Below, one piece after another: positions 8,283 through 16,112 of a stretch of DNA of 64,000 bases. The notes under the pieces were generated by a model, which saw only the letters and a program-made list of their open reading frames with translations, searched no databases and was not told the origin of the DNA. A program made the translations under genes and the position numbers. Positions within the stretch are counted from its first letter, which is position 1. The number at the start of each line of letters is the position of its first letter. Where the stretch lies: positions 1 to 64,000 of the forward strand of contig CAYQNJ010000001.1 of the NCBI GenBank assembly GCA_964418835.1, written 5' to 3'. Source of the DNA: UBA9076 sp964418835. GTDB taxonomy: Bacteria; Bacillota_I; Bacilli_A; Erysipelotrichales; Erysipelotrichaceae.

Positions 8283-9534
8283 TAGAAAGATCCTAGGTTT
8301 AATTCTAGGACTTTCTTGCTTAATAAGCATTGTAGGATGTAGTAAGAAAACTGTTGTTGAAGATATAAATGAAGAAACACCTATTGTTTCAAATGTTGAT
8401 CTAAATGAAATAAACAAAGAATTATTTAATAAAAAGAATATAGTTTTAAATGATACCCCTATATATAGAATTAGTGATAATAATATTGTAGAAGTAGGTA
8501 TTATTAAAGCTAATGTAAATTTAGATATGAGTGATCTGTATTATTCAAGTTATCTAAATATTAAAGATACTGATTTATATGTAGATGTTAATAGTTTAAA
8601 GCTTAGTGATAGATGGTATGAAAAAAGAAATCATTTAATTGCTTATAATAAAAATATTAAAACCAATTCAAATTACACTTTATATGATGTTAAAGGTAAT
8701 GCTTTATTAAGTATTAATAGTGAAGATGACTATCCTTTATATGTTATGGGTGATGACTCAAATATGTATGGAGTTTTATTTCAAAATGAAATTGTTTATA
8801 TAAGTAAAAATGATATTAGTAATATCTATGATAATCAAAATAGTAATGATGTAACTTCAAATGATTTATCAGTACTTATGTATCATTTCTTTTATGATGA
8901 ATCTTTAGGTGAAAAAAGAATTGATGTTAATTATGTAGAAGTTAATGAATTAAGAGAGCAACTACAAACATTAAAAGACAATGGTTATTCTACTTTAACA
9001 ATGCAAGAAGTGTTGTTGTTTATGGAAGGTAGGGCAAATATACCTAGTAATAGTGTTTCAATCACTATAGATGATGGTGATCCTTCAGTATTTAAGTATG
9101 CATACCCAATAATTAAAGATTTTGGTATGAATGCAACATTGTTTATTATTGGAGGTCATGAAGATCCTACTTTAAATTATGATTATATTATGATGAGAGA
9201 AGATGGGTTAGAACTTCAATCACATGGTTTCTTAATGCATCAAGGTGGATGTTCTGGAATGGGTCATGGTGGAAGACTACTTTGTGTAGACTATGAAACA
9301 GGAGTAGAAGATACAAGGATGTCATTTGATTATGTTGATGGAGGGTTTGTTTATTGTTATCCTTTTGGGGATATTAATGAAAATGCAAAAAATATTGTTA
9401 GGGATGCAGGTGCAAAACTAGCATTTACGACTGTATTTGGAAAAATAAAACCAGGTATGGATTTACTTGAATTACCACGTATAAGGGTAACAGGAGGCAA
9501 TGGTATTACAGCCTTCATGAATAATGTTAATTGA
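8257..9534 (+). CDS. Lipoprotein with polysaccharide deacetylase-like (NodB) domain
   Basis: The start is uncertain: I choose the ATG at 8257 (425 residues), inside the end of dnaK and without a clear ribosome site, so translation is probably coupled. The N-terminus RTNRKILGLILGLSCLI leads to lipobox IVGC with Cys28, so the protein should be lipid-anchored outside the membrane. Residues 60-190 are beta-rich and unidentified. From about 200 a NodB-type domain carries VLMYHFF, TIDDGDP (Asp272, Asp273), SHGFLMH (His323, His328) and YPFG (368-371). These match PgdA/PgaB-like metal-dependent deacetylases of cell-wall or exopolysaccharide, though the His spacing is one residue longer than usual. 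An envelope enzyme inside a chaperone operon is unusual. Confidence 0.82.
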   Translation: MQILQKRTNRKILGLILGLSCLISIVGCSKKTVVEDINEETPIVSNVDLNEINKELFNKKNIVLNDTPIYRISDNNIVEVGIIKANVNLDMSDLYYSSYLNIKDTDLYVDVNSLKLSDRWYEKRNHLIAYNKNIKTNSNYTLYDVKGNALLSINSEDDYPLYVMGDDSNMYGVLFQNEIVYISKNDISNIYDNQNSNDVTSNDLSVLMYHFFYDESLGEKRIDVNYVEVNELREQLQTLKDNGYSTLTMQEVLLFMEGRANIPSNSVSITIDDGDPSVFKYAYPIIKDFGMNATLFIIGGHEDPTLNYDYIMMREDGLELQSHGFLMHQGGCSGMGHGGRLLCVDYETGVEDTRMSFDYVDGGFVYCYPFGDINENAKNIVRDAGAKLAFTTVFGKIKPGMDLLELPRIRVTGGNGITAFMNNVN

Positions 9535-9542
9535 GGTGTAAA

Positions 9543-10679
9543 ATGGCAGATAAAAGAGATTATTATGAAGTTCTAGGTATTAGTAAAAGTGCTAGTGAAC
9601 AAGAAATAAAAAAAGCATATAGAGCTTTAGCAAAGAAATATCATCCTGATGTTAGTAAAGAGAAAGATGCTGAAGCTAAATTTAAAGAAATAAATGAAGC
9701 ATATGAAGTTTTAAGTGATTCAACGAAGAAAGCTACTTATGATCAATTTGGTCATGCTGGAATGGATGGATCTGGATTTGGTGGATTCTCACAAGGTGGT
9801 TATGATGACTTGAATGATATATTTTCATCATTCTTTGGTGGAGGTTTTTCTCAAGGTGGTTTTGGAGGTTTTGGTGGATCTACTAGAACTAGAACTGGAC
9901 CTATTAAAGGACAAGATAGATACATGAATATGAATATAAGTTTCATGGATGCTATTTTTGGAAAAACTGAAACTATTAGTTTAAGGGTTGATGAACAATG
10001 TAATCATTGTCATGGTACAGGTGCTGAAAATCCAAATGATGTAGAAACATGTCCAACTTGTAAAGGTAGTGGAACTGTAATAAACCAACAAAGAACTGCA
10101 TTTGGTGTATTCCAAACACAAGGAGTATGTCCTGATTGTCAAGGAACAGGTAAAATTATTAAAAACAAATGTAAGGTTTGTGGTGGTAAAGGATATAAGA
10201 ATGAAAAAGTAAGTGTTGATGTTAAGATTCCTGCTGGTATTTCAACTGGACAACAATTAAGAGTTGCTGGAAAGGGAGAAAGAGGAGCTAATGGAGGTCC
10301 TAATGGTGACTTATATATAGAAGTTATTGTAGGAAGACATGAACAATTTATTAGAGAAGGTAAAAATATATATACTAAAGTACCAATTTCTGTTGTAGAT
10401 GCAACATTGGGTACTACTATTGATGTGCCTACTGTTTATGGTGATGTTGAATTAAAAATTCCTGCAGGTACTCAACCTAATACACAATTACGTATGAAAG
10501 AAAAAGGTGTTGTAGATATTAGGGGAGGAGCTAAAGGAGATCAAATAGTAGAAGTGGTACTAACAGTTAATAAGAAATTATCAAAAGAAGAGAAAGAATT
10601 ATTCCAAAAGCTTTCTAATTTAGAGAAAAAGGGTAAATCAAAGAATCCTTTTGATAAAATAAAAAAAGCTTTTGAATAA
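9543..10679 (+). CDS. dnaJ: Chaperone DnaJ (Hsp40)
   Basis: DnaJ delivers substrates to DnaK and stimulates its ATPase. The J domain contains the HPD motif in AKKYHPDVSK, followed by a G/F-rich stretch (GGFGGFGG), then four CxxCxGxG-type zinc motifs (CNHCHGTG, CPTCKGSG, CPDCQGTG, CKVCGGKG) and the two C-terminal beta domains with VPTVYGDVELKIPAGTQP. The start is the ATG at 9543 (378 residues) after GAGGTG; an in-frame TTG 12 bases upstream is less likely. The ribosome site lies across the stop codon of the preceding lipoprotein gene. Confidence 0.97.
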   Translation: MADKRDYYEVLGISKSASEQEIKKAYRALAKKYHPDVSKEKDAEAKFKEINEAYEVLSDSTKKATYDQFGHAGMDGSGFGGFSQGGYDDLNDIFSSFFGGGFSQGGFGGFGGSTRTRTGPIKGQDRYMNMNISFMDAIFGKTETISLRVDEQCNHCHGTGAENPNDVETCPTCKGSGTVINQQRTAFGVFQTQGVCPDCQGTGKIIKNKCKVCGGKGYKNEKVSVDVKIPAGISTGQQLRVAGKGERGANGGPNGDLYIEVIVGRHEQFIREGKNIYTKVPISVVDATLGTTIDVPTVYGDVELKIPAGTQPNTQLRMKEKGVVDIRGGAKGDQIVEVVLTVNKKLSKEEKELFQKLSNLEKKGKSKNPFDKIKKAFE

Positions 10680-10700
10680 TATCTTCTAGGAGGTATATGG

Positions 10701-13262
10701 ATGAATTTTGAACAAATGACAGAACGTTTACAAGCTATCATCCTAAAAGCTATACAAATGTGCCAACAACTTGGTAATCCTGAAGTAACAAGTGAACATT
10801 TATATAAAGCAATGTTACAAGATGATGGCTTAGAAGGACTATGGAATAGATTAGGAGTTAATATTAATAATTTAAATAACATAGTTGATAAATATATAGA
10901 TAGACTTGCTAAAAGCAATAGTATTGGACAACCTGGTTTAAACAGGGATGTTGTTGAAGGATACAATAAAGCTTTAGAGTGGTCTAAATCACAAGAAGAT
11001 ACATATATGAGTTCTGCTGCTTTATTAATTGGTTTATTAAGTAATAAAGCAAGCGTGACTCAAGAAATACTAAAAGAAACAAATTTAAATATTAATCAAA
11101 TAATAAAAGCTGAATTAGATAGGAGGGGTAATATGAAGATGAATGATCAAACCCAAGAAAATCAACTTGATGCTTTAGAGAAGTATGGTAGAGATTTGGT
11201 TAAAGATGTAAAAGATGGAAAAATAGATCCAGTTATTGGTAGAGATGAAGAAATAAGAAGAGTAATCGAAATATTATCTCGTAAAACTAAAAATAATCCA
11301 GTTTTAATTGGTGAACCTGGTGTTGGTAAAACAGCAATCGTTGAAGGTTTAGCGTGGAGAATTATGAGAAATGATGTTCCATTAAACTTAAAGGATAAAA
11401 GATTAATTGAACTTGATATGGGTTCATTAATTGCTGGTGCTAAATATAGAGGTGAATTTGAAGAAAGATTAAAGGCAGTATTAAAAGAAGTAAAAGATGC
11501 TGATGGTAATATTATCTTGTTTATAGATGAATTGCATAACTTGGTTGGCGCTGGTAAAACAGAGGGTTCAATGGATGCTGCTAACTTATTAAAACCAATG
11601 CTAGCCAGAGGTGAATTAAAATGTATTGGTGCAACTACATTTAAGGAATATAGAAACTATATAGAAAAAGATGCTGCATTAGAAAGACGTTTCCAAAAGA
11701 TACAAGTTGATGAACCTAGTGTAGAAGATACAATATCTATTCTAAGAGGGTTAAAAGACAGGTTTGAATCTCATCATGGTGTATTAATACTTGATGAGGC
11801 AATAATAGCTGCCGCAACTCTTTCAAATAGATACATTACAGATAGATTTTTACCTGATAAAGCTATTGACTTAATTGATGAGGCATGTGCTTCTATTAGA
11901 GTTGAAATGGATTCTATGCCTGCAGATCTTGATGAATTATCAAGAAAAATTATGCAACTAGAAATTGAGGAAGTTTCTTTGAAAAATGAAACTGATTCTA
12001 AGGCTTTAGATAGATTAGATAACTTAAGGAAAGAACTTTCTGACTTAAAAGAAGAAAAAGAAATTAAATTTTCTAAATGGGAAAATGAAAAAAAGAAACT
12101 TGATGATTCTAAATCATATAAAGAACAACTAGAAAAAGCGAAATTAGCTTTTGAACAAGCTCAAAATGAAGCTAGATATGAAGATGCGGCTAAATTACAA
12201 TATGAAACTATTCCTAGCTTAGAAAAGAAAATAAATGATTCTAAGAATATAGATGGAGATAAAGTAATTCAAGAGATTGTTAATGAAGAATTAATCGCAA
12301 AAATAGTTTCTAGATGGACTCATATTGATGTCAACAAACTAGTTGAATCTGAAAGAATTAAATTATTAAATCTAGAAAAGATTTTAGGTAATAGGGTTAT
12401 GGGACAAGAAAAAGCATTAAAACTTGTTACTGAATCTATTATTAGAAGTAAAGCACAAATAAAGGATGAAAACAGACCTGTTGGTTCATTTCTATTCTTA
12501 GGTCCAACTGGTGTTGGTAAAACTGAGGTCGCAAAAAGTCTTGCGGAACAATTATTTGGTGATGAAACTAAGATAATTAGGATTGATATGAGTGAATATA
12601 TGGAAAAATTCAGTGTTTCTAGATTGATAGGAGCTCCTCCAGGATATGTTGGATATGAAGAGGGTGGACAATTAACTGAAGCGATTAGAAGAAAACCTTA
12701 TTCTATTGTTTTACTTGATGAAATAGAAAAAGCACATCCAGATGTACTTAATGTACTGTTACAGATAATGGATGATGGTAGAATTACGGATTCAAAAGGT
12801 GTAACTGTAGACTTTAAGAATACTTTGATCATTATGACAAGTAATTTAGGTTCACAATATGCATTTGATATAGATGAAAAAATTAGAGAAAATAATTATA
12901 TTGGTGAAGTTGAAAGATTCTTTAAACCAGAATTTGTAAATAGGATTGATGAAATAATTATATTTAATACTCTAAGTAAAGAAGTCTTAGTACAAATTGC
13001 GGATAAGTTCTTAAACCAATTAAAAGATAGATTAGCTTCTAGAGATATTAATATTGAATTTACTCAAGAATGTAAGAATCAAATTGTTCATGCTGGATTT
13101 GATCCTGTGTTTGGAGCTAGACCTATGAAAAGGCATATTCAAAGAACAATTGAAACAAAGGTTGCAAAAAAATTAGTTGAAGAAGCTAATATAGAAGGAA
13201 AGACTTTAATAGTTGATTATAAAGATAATGACTATACAGTTGAAGTTCAAAAATTAAATTAG
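10701..13262 (+). CDS. clpB: ATP-dependent disaggregase ClpB
   Basis: ClpB (Hsp100) threads aggregated proteins through a hexameric ring and works with DnaK/DnaJ/GrpE. Domains in order: Clp N-domain (MTERLQAIILKAIQ, GNPEVTSEHLYKAML), AAA1 with Walker A GEPGVGKTA near residue 204, a long coiled-coil middle domain (about 405-520) specific for ClpB, and AAA2 with Walker A GPTGVGKTE near residue 601 and Walker B VLLDEIEKA. Length 853 is normal. TAGGAGG precedes the ATG. It closes the CIRCE-controlled operon, giving all partners of the disaggregation machine one transcript. An intrinsic terminator follows. Confidence 0.97.
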   Translation: MNFEQMTERLQAIILKAIQMCQQLGNPEVTSEHLYKAMLQDDGLEGLWNRLGVNINNLNNIVDKYIDRLAKSNSIGQPGLNRDVVEGYNKALEWSKSQEDTYMSSAALLIGLLSNKASVTQEILKETNLNINQIIKAELDRRGNMKMNDQTQENQLDALEKYGRDLVKDVKDGKIDPVIGRDEEIRRVIEILSRKTKNNPVLIGEPGVGKTAIVEGLAWRIMRNDVPLNLKDKRLIELDMGSLIAGAKYRGEFEERLKAVLKEVKDADGNIILFIDELHNLVGAGKTEGSMDAANLLKPMLARGELKCIGATTFKEYRNYIEKDAALERRFQKIQVDEPSVEDTISILRGLKDRFESHHGVLILDEAIIAAATLSNRYITDRFLPDKAIDLIDEACASIRVEMDSMPADLDELSRKIMQLEIEEVSLKNETDSKALDRLDNLRKELSDLKEEKEIKFSKWENEKKKLDDSKSYKEQLEKAKLAFEQAQNEARYEDAAKLQYETIPSLEKKINDSKNIDGDKVIQEIVNEELIAKIVSRWTHIDVNKLVESERIKLLNLEKILGNRVMGQEKALKLVTESIIRSKAQIKDENRPVGSFLFLGPTGVGKTEVAKSLAEQLFGDETKIIRIDMSEYMEKFSVSRLIGAPPGYVGYEEGGQLTEAIRRKPYSIVLLDEIEKAHPDVLNVLLQIMDDGRITDSKGVTVDFKNTLIIMTSNLGSQYAFDIDEKIRENNYIGEVERFFKPEFVNRIDEIIIFNTLSKEVLVQIADKFLNQLKDRLASRDINIEFTQECKNQIVHAGFDPVFGARPMKRHIQRTIETKVAKKLVEEANIEGKTLIVDYKDNDYTVEVQKLN

Positions 13263-13266
13263 ACAC

Positions 13267-13297
13267 AAAAAAATAGACCATTTGGTCTATTTTTTTA
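13267..13297. terminator. Bidirectional terminator between clpB and HAD gene
   Basis: AAAAAAATAGACCA and TGGTCTATTTTTTT form a long A/T-flanked stem with a tiny loop. It ends the heat-shock operon rightward and the HAD gene leftward; the HAD stop codon is inside it. Confidence 0.85.
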
Positions 13298-14135
13298 GTA
13301 AGTTTTCTTTAAAAAATATTGCAAAACCATCTTCTAAAAACGAAGGTGCTATATAGTCAGCATTTGTCTTTGTGTTATCCATTGCATTACCCATAGCTAC
13401 TCCTATTCCTGCTTTTTTAAGCATAGGAATATCATTTTCTCCATCACCAATTGCAAGGGTATCTTTAATTTCAATATTTTCGATATTTGCAATATCTTCT
13501 AATGCTACTCCTTTATTGATATTAGCTGGCATAACTTCTAACCAGTTTTTAGCCACAAGGAATGTATCATATGGTTTATTAGGTAGAGATTCAATTTCTT
13601 TTTGTAAGTTTTTTAGATTACCATTAAGAGAAATAAAGCATATTTTTGCGATATCTTCTAAATGCAATTTATTAATGTTTATTGAGTACTTTACCTTAGA
13701 CCTTTTCATTTGTTTAAATACAAATCTCATTCTGTTTAATTGATTAAAGAGAAAGCCAAAAATAAAATTCTTTTTATTCATTATTAAATATGTTTTATCT
13801 TCATAGTGTAAATTGCTTATTGAGATATGTTTATTACCTAACTTATGTAATAAAACAAGGTCTTCTTTATTTAGTTTTTGTTTTTCAGTTATTACATTAT
13901 TTTTAACATTAAGAAATATCTGACCATTCATACCTACAATATAATCAAATGGTAATTTATATACTTCTTCTGGTATAGAATATAGTGGTCTACCAGAGTT
14001 AGCCACTAATATATAGTTCTTTTTATGTAATTCATTTATAACTTCTCTAGTTGACTCACTTACTTTTCCAGTGAAATTTAATAGTGTTCCATCTAAGTCA
14101 CACATAATTAATTTTATATTTTTAAATCTATCCAT
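13287..14135 (-). CDS. HAD-superfamily Cof-type (HAD-IIB) phosphatase
   Basis: Cof-type proteins are cytoplasmic phosphatases acting mostly on sugar phosphates or small phosphorylated metabolites. Motif I is MCDLDGTLLNF with the nucleophile and acid aspartates; motif II is the serine in VANSGRPLYS; motif IV is IGDGENDIPML, followed by GIGVAMGNAMDNTK, which is the typical Cof ending. The inserted alpha/beta cap lies between. I use the ATG at 14135 (282 residues) with GAGGTG upstream; a GTG six bases earlier is possible. The substrate cannot be told from sequence, and it stands alone on the minus strand. Confidence 0.88.
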   Translation of the reverse strand: MDRFKNIKLIMCDLDGTLLNFTGKVSESTREVINELHKKNYILVANSGRPLYSIPEEVYKLPFDYIVGMNGQIFLNVKNNVITEKQKLNKEDLVLLHKLGNKHISISNLHYEDKTYLIMNKKNFIFGFLFNQLNRMRFVFKQMKRSKVKYSININKLHLEDIAKICFISLNGNLKNLQKEIESLPNKPYDTFLVAKNWLEVMPANINKGVALEDIANIENIEIKDTLAIGDGENDIPMLKKAGIGVAMGNAMDNTKTNADYIAPSFLEDGFAIFFKENLLKK

Positions 14136-14192
14136 GTTCACCTCAATAAAATCTATTATATCATTTTATTAGAATACTTATAGAATTGTGCA

Positions 14193-14201
14193 TGTTATAA
14201 T
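14193..14201 (+). promoter_or_regulatory. Extended -10 promoter for LUD-domain gene
   Basis: TGTTATAAT, a perfect extended -10, lies 25 bases before the chosen start codon. There is no convincing -35 hexamer. Confidence 0.6.
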
Positions 14202-14226
14202 CTTGTTAATAATAGGGAGGTATTAT

Positions 14227-14859
14227 ATGAATGAAGGATTGAAAAAAATGATTGATAAACAATTCGATGTTTGTTCAAAGAATTTATTAAATAATCAATT
14301 TGCAGTAGATATACTAGAAACTAAAGAAGAAGTAATTCCTTTACTAAAATCATTAATAAATCAAGGTAGTAGTGTAGGAGTTGGAGGATCAGTTACATTA
14401 AGTGAGTGTAATGTTATTTCATGGTTAGAATCTAATAAGGATTATAATTATATTGATAGATATAATACCGATGATAGAAATAAAGCTATGAAAGACCATT
14501 TAACATGTGATGTATATATAACAAGTACTAATGCATTATTGTTAAGTGGTGGACTTTATAATGTGGATGGTAACGGTAATAGGGTTAGTGCGTTAACGTA
14601 TGGTCCTGATAAGGTTTTTGTAATAGCAGGGTATAATAAGATAGTTACTGATATAGATGCGGCTGTTGAAAGGGTTGAAAGACATGCAGCTGTTGCAAAT
14701 AACTTTAGATTAAACAAAGAGAATTTGTGTACTAAAGTTGGTAAGTGTGTTCAATGTAATTTACCTACTACTATTTGCAATTCTTATGTTTATACAAGAA
14801 GGTGTAATTATAAAGATAGAATACATGTAATATTAGTTAAGGAGAGTTTAGGGTATTAA
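14227..14859 (+). CDS. LUD (LutC/YkgG-like, DUF162) domain protein
   Basis: Proteins with this fold include LutB/LutC of lactate utilisation, but many single-domain copies have no assigned substrate. The conserved core SVGVGGSVTLSE and the later DVYITSTNALLLSGGLYNVDGNGNRVSAL are clear. The C-terminus has a run of cysteines (KCVQC, ICNS, RRC) that could bind a metal or cluster. The start is the ATG at 14227 (210 residues) with GGGAGG upstream. No LutA or LutB partner lies nearby, so lactate oxidation cannot be claimed. The stop overlaps the next start as TAATG. Confidence 0.83.
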   Translation: MNEGLKKMIDKQFDVCSKNLLNNQFAVDILETKEEVIPLLKSLINQGSSVGVGGSVTLSECNVISWLESNKDYNYIDRYNTDDRNKAMKDHLTCDVYITSTNALLLSGGLYNVDGNGNRVSALTYGPDKVFVIAGYNKIVTDIDAAVERVERHAAVANNFRLNKENLCTKVGKCVQCNLPTTICNSYVYTRRCNYKDRIHVILVKESLGY

Positions 14860-15347
14860 TGGAACAGTTTAATTTTGTTTATATAGGTTTATTTAGTTTT
14901 GCATCTATTTGGATTATTTATAAGATAACTCAAATTAATCCAAAAATTATAATTAGAACTAAATTTATTAATACATCTTCTATATTGTTTATATTAGCTG
15001 GTTTATTTAGTTTACTTTCTTTAATAGTAAATAGATCTCTAATGGATTATATAAGAAGTTTTGTAATGATTTTAGCAATTGTCTTATATTTAATGCTAAA
15101 GGAAGGATTTGGTGATGAAGGGTACTACACTAATGGTTCTTTTACTTCATATACTGACGTAGTATCTTATGATTATAGTGAAGAAAAGAATAAATTTAAT
15201 GTATTTATTGTTCTTAGAGATGTAAAGGGAAAGAATATAAATGAACATTATAATTCCAAATTAGTTTTTGAAATTAAAGATAAAGATAATATTATTAAAT
15301 TTTTAAAAAATAAATTAAGTAAAAAGTATAAACGTTTAAAAAAATAA
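14859..15347 (+). CDS. Small membrane protein of unknown function
   Basis: I do not recognise this 162-residue protein. Three hydrophobic segments occupy about residues 5-24, 40-61 and 66-81. A soluble tail follows with FGDEGYYTNGSFTSYTDV, then alternating charged and hydrophobic residues and a very basic end (KKYKRLKK), so the tail is most likely cytoplasmic. Its start overlaps the stop of the LUD gene by one base, so the two are probably translated together. Confidence 0.7.
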   Translation: MEQFNFVYIGLFSFASIWIIYKITQINPKIIIRTKFINTSSILFILAGLFSLLSLIVNRSLMDYIRSFVMILAIVLYLMLKEGFGDEGYYTNGSFTSYTDVVSYDYSEEKNKFNVFIVLRDVKGKNINEHYNSKLVFEIKDKDNIIKFLKNKLSKKYKRLKK

Positions 15348-15377
15348 CAATGATGTATTAAAGATTTGCTTATATTG

Positions 15378-15386
15378 TGGTATTAT
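15378..15386 (+). promoter_or_regulatory. Probable promoter of the purine operon leader
   Basis: TGGTATTAT is an extended -10 giving a transcript start near 15393, about 100 bases before the purine aptamer. No other promoter-like element lies closer to the aptamer. Confidence 0.5.
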
Positions 15387-15463
15387 AGCCATGGAAGGAA
15401 AGGGGATTATCTTAAAGTGATAAATTTAAAGATGACTTACTTTTTCTTACAAATAAATTAATT

Positions 15464-15495
15464 GCATGGAATTTTTTCCATGCTTTGTTGTTTTT
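15464..15495 (+). terminator. Hairpin upstream of the purine riboswitch
   Basis: GCATGGAA and TTCCATGC form a perfect 8-bp stem with a TTTT loop, followed by a T-rich but interrupted tail. It could end the upstream unit or end a short leader RNA of about 100 bases. The first aptamer base is directly behind it. A second copy of CATGGAA at 15390-15396 could compete for the right arm. Confidence 0.5.
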
Positions 15496-15607
15496 GTATA
15501 AAGGCAAGAATATGGCTTGCAAGTATCTACCTTGTCACCGTGAATGATGAGACTACAAAACATTGTTTTTGTTTTGTAGACATTAGGTAGCTAATGTCTT
15601 TTATTTT
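15492..15607 (+). promoter_or_regulatory. Purine riboswitch (guanine type) with expression-platform terminator
   Basis: Helix P1 is TTTTGTA (15492-15498) with TACAAAA (15554-15560). Between them lie the loop 2 signature ATATGG, the binding-pocket joining segment TATCTACC (15524-15531) and the loop 3 signature CCGTGAA. The base that reads the ligand is C (GACTAC), which indicates guanine or hypoxanthine, not adenine. Downstream, GACATTAG and CTAATGTC (15579-15598) form a terminator followed by T-rich sequence running to the purE ribosome site. CTACAAAAC from P1 can instead pair with GTTTTGTAG at 15571-15579. Purine excess should switch the pur operon off; the exact antiterminator is not certain. 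Confidence 0.92.
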
Positions 15608-15618
15608 AGGAGGAGAAT

Positions 15619-16104
15619 ATGAATAAACCATTAGTAGCAGTTGTTATGGGATCATTGAGTGATCTAGATGCAGTTAAAAACACTTTTGAAGTGTTAGATG
15701 AATTTGGGATTGAGTATGAAGCTAAAGTATTAAGCGCTCATAGAACTCCAGATGAAACTATTGCTTATGCAAGAGGTGCATATGATAGAGGTATAAAGAT
15801 TATTATCGCAGCCGCAGGGGGTGCAGCTCATTTAGCTGGGGTTATTGCTGGTTGTTGTAGTTTACCTGTAATAGGAATACCTATTAAAACATCTACTCTT
15901 GATGGTTTAGATAGTTTATTGTCAATTGTTCAAATGCCTGCTGGTGTACCTGTTGCTACTGTAGCTATTGGTAAAGCTGGATGTAAAAATGCTGCTGTTT
16001 TAGCCGCAACTATTATTGGTTCATTTGATGAAGATATGCATAAGAAAGTTATTGATTATAAAGAATCAATGAAGAAAAAAGTATTAGATAGTGAAATTGA
16101 ATAG
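15619..16104 (+). CDS. purE: N5-carboxyaminoimidazole ribonucleotide mutase PurE
   Basis: Class I PurE moves the carboxyl group of N5-CAIR to give CAIR in de novo purine synthesis. Family motifs are present: VVMGSLSDL at the N-terminus, KVLSAHRTPDET, AAAGGAAHLAGV and GIPIKTSTLDGLDSLLSIVQMPAGVPVATVAIG. Length, 161 residues, is typical. A strong AGGAGGAG site directly follows the riboswitch terminator. Class I PurE normally needs PurK, which is not in this window. Confidence 0.97.
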   Translation: MNKPLVAVVMGSLSDLDAVKNTFEVLDEFGIEYEAKVLSAHRTPDETIAYARGAYDRGIKIIIAAAGGAAHLAGVIAGCCSLPVIGIPIKTSTLDGLDSLLSIVQMPAGVPVATVAIGKAGCKNAAVLAATIIGSFDEDMHKKVIDYKESMKKKVLDSEIE

Positions 16105-16112
16105 GAGAAAGT

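Noticed and set aside
10541..10966. 141-residue minus-strand frame across the dnaJ-clpB junction
   Set aside because: Antisense shadow of two well-supported genes; no start signal and no recognisable features.
15391..15420. Nine-codon frame MEGKGIILK in the purine leader
   Set aside because: No ribosome site and its ATG is at the predicted transcript start; too short to separate from chance.
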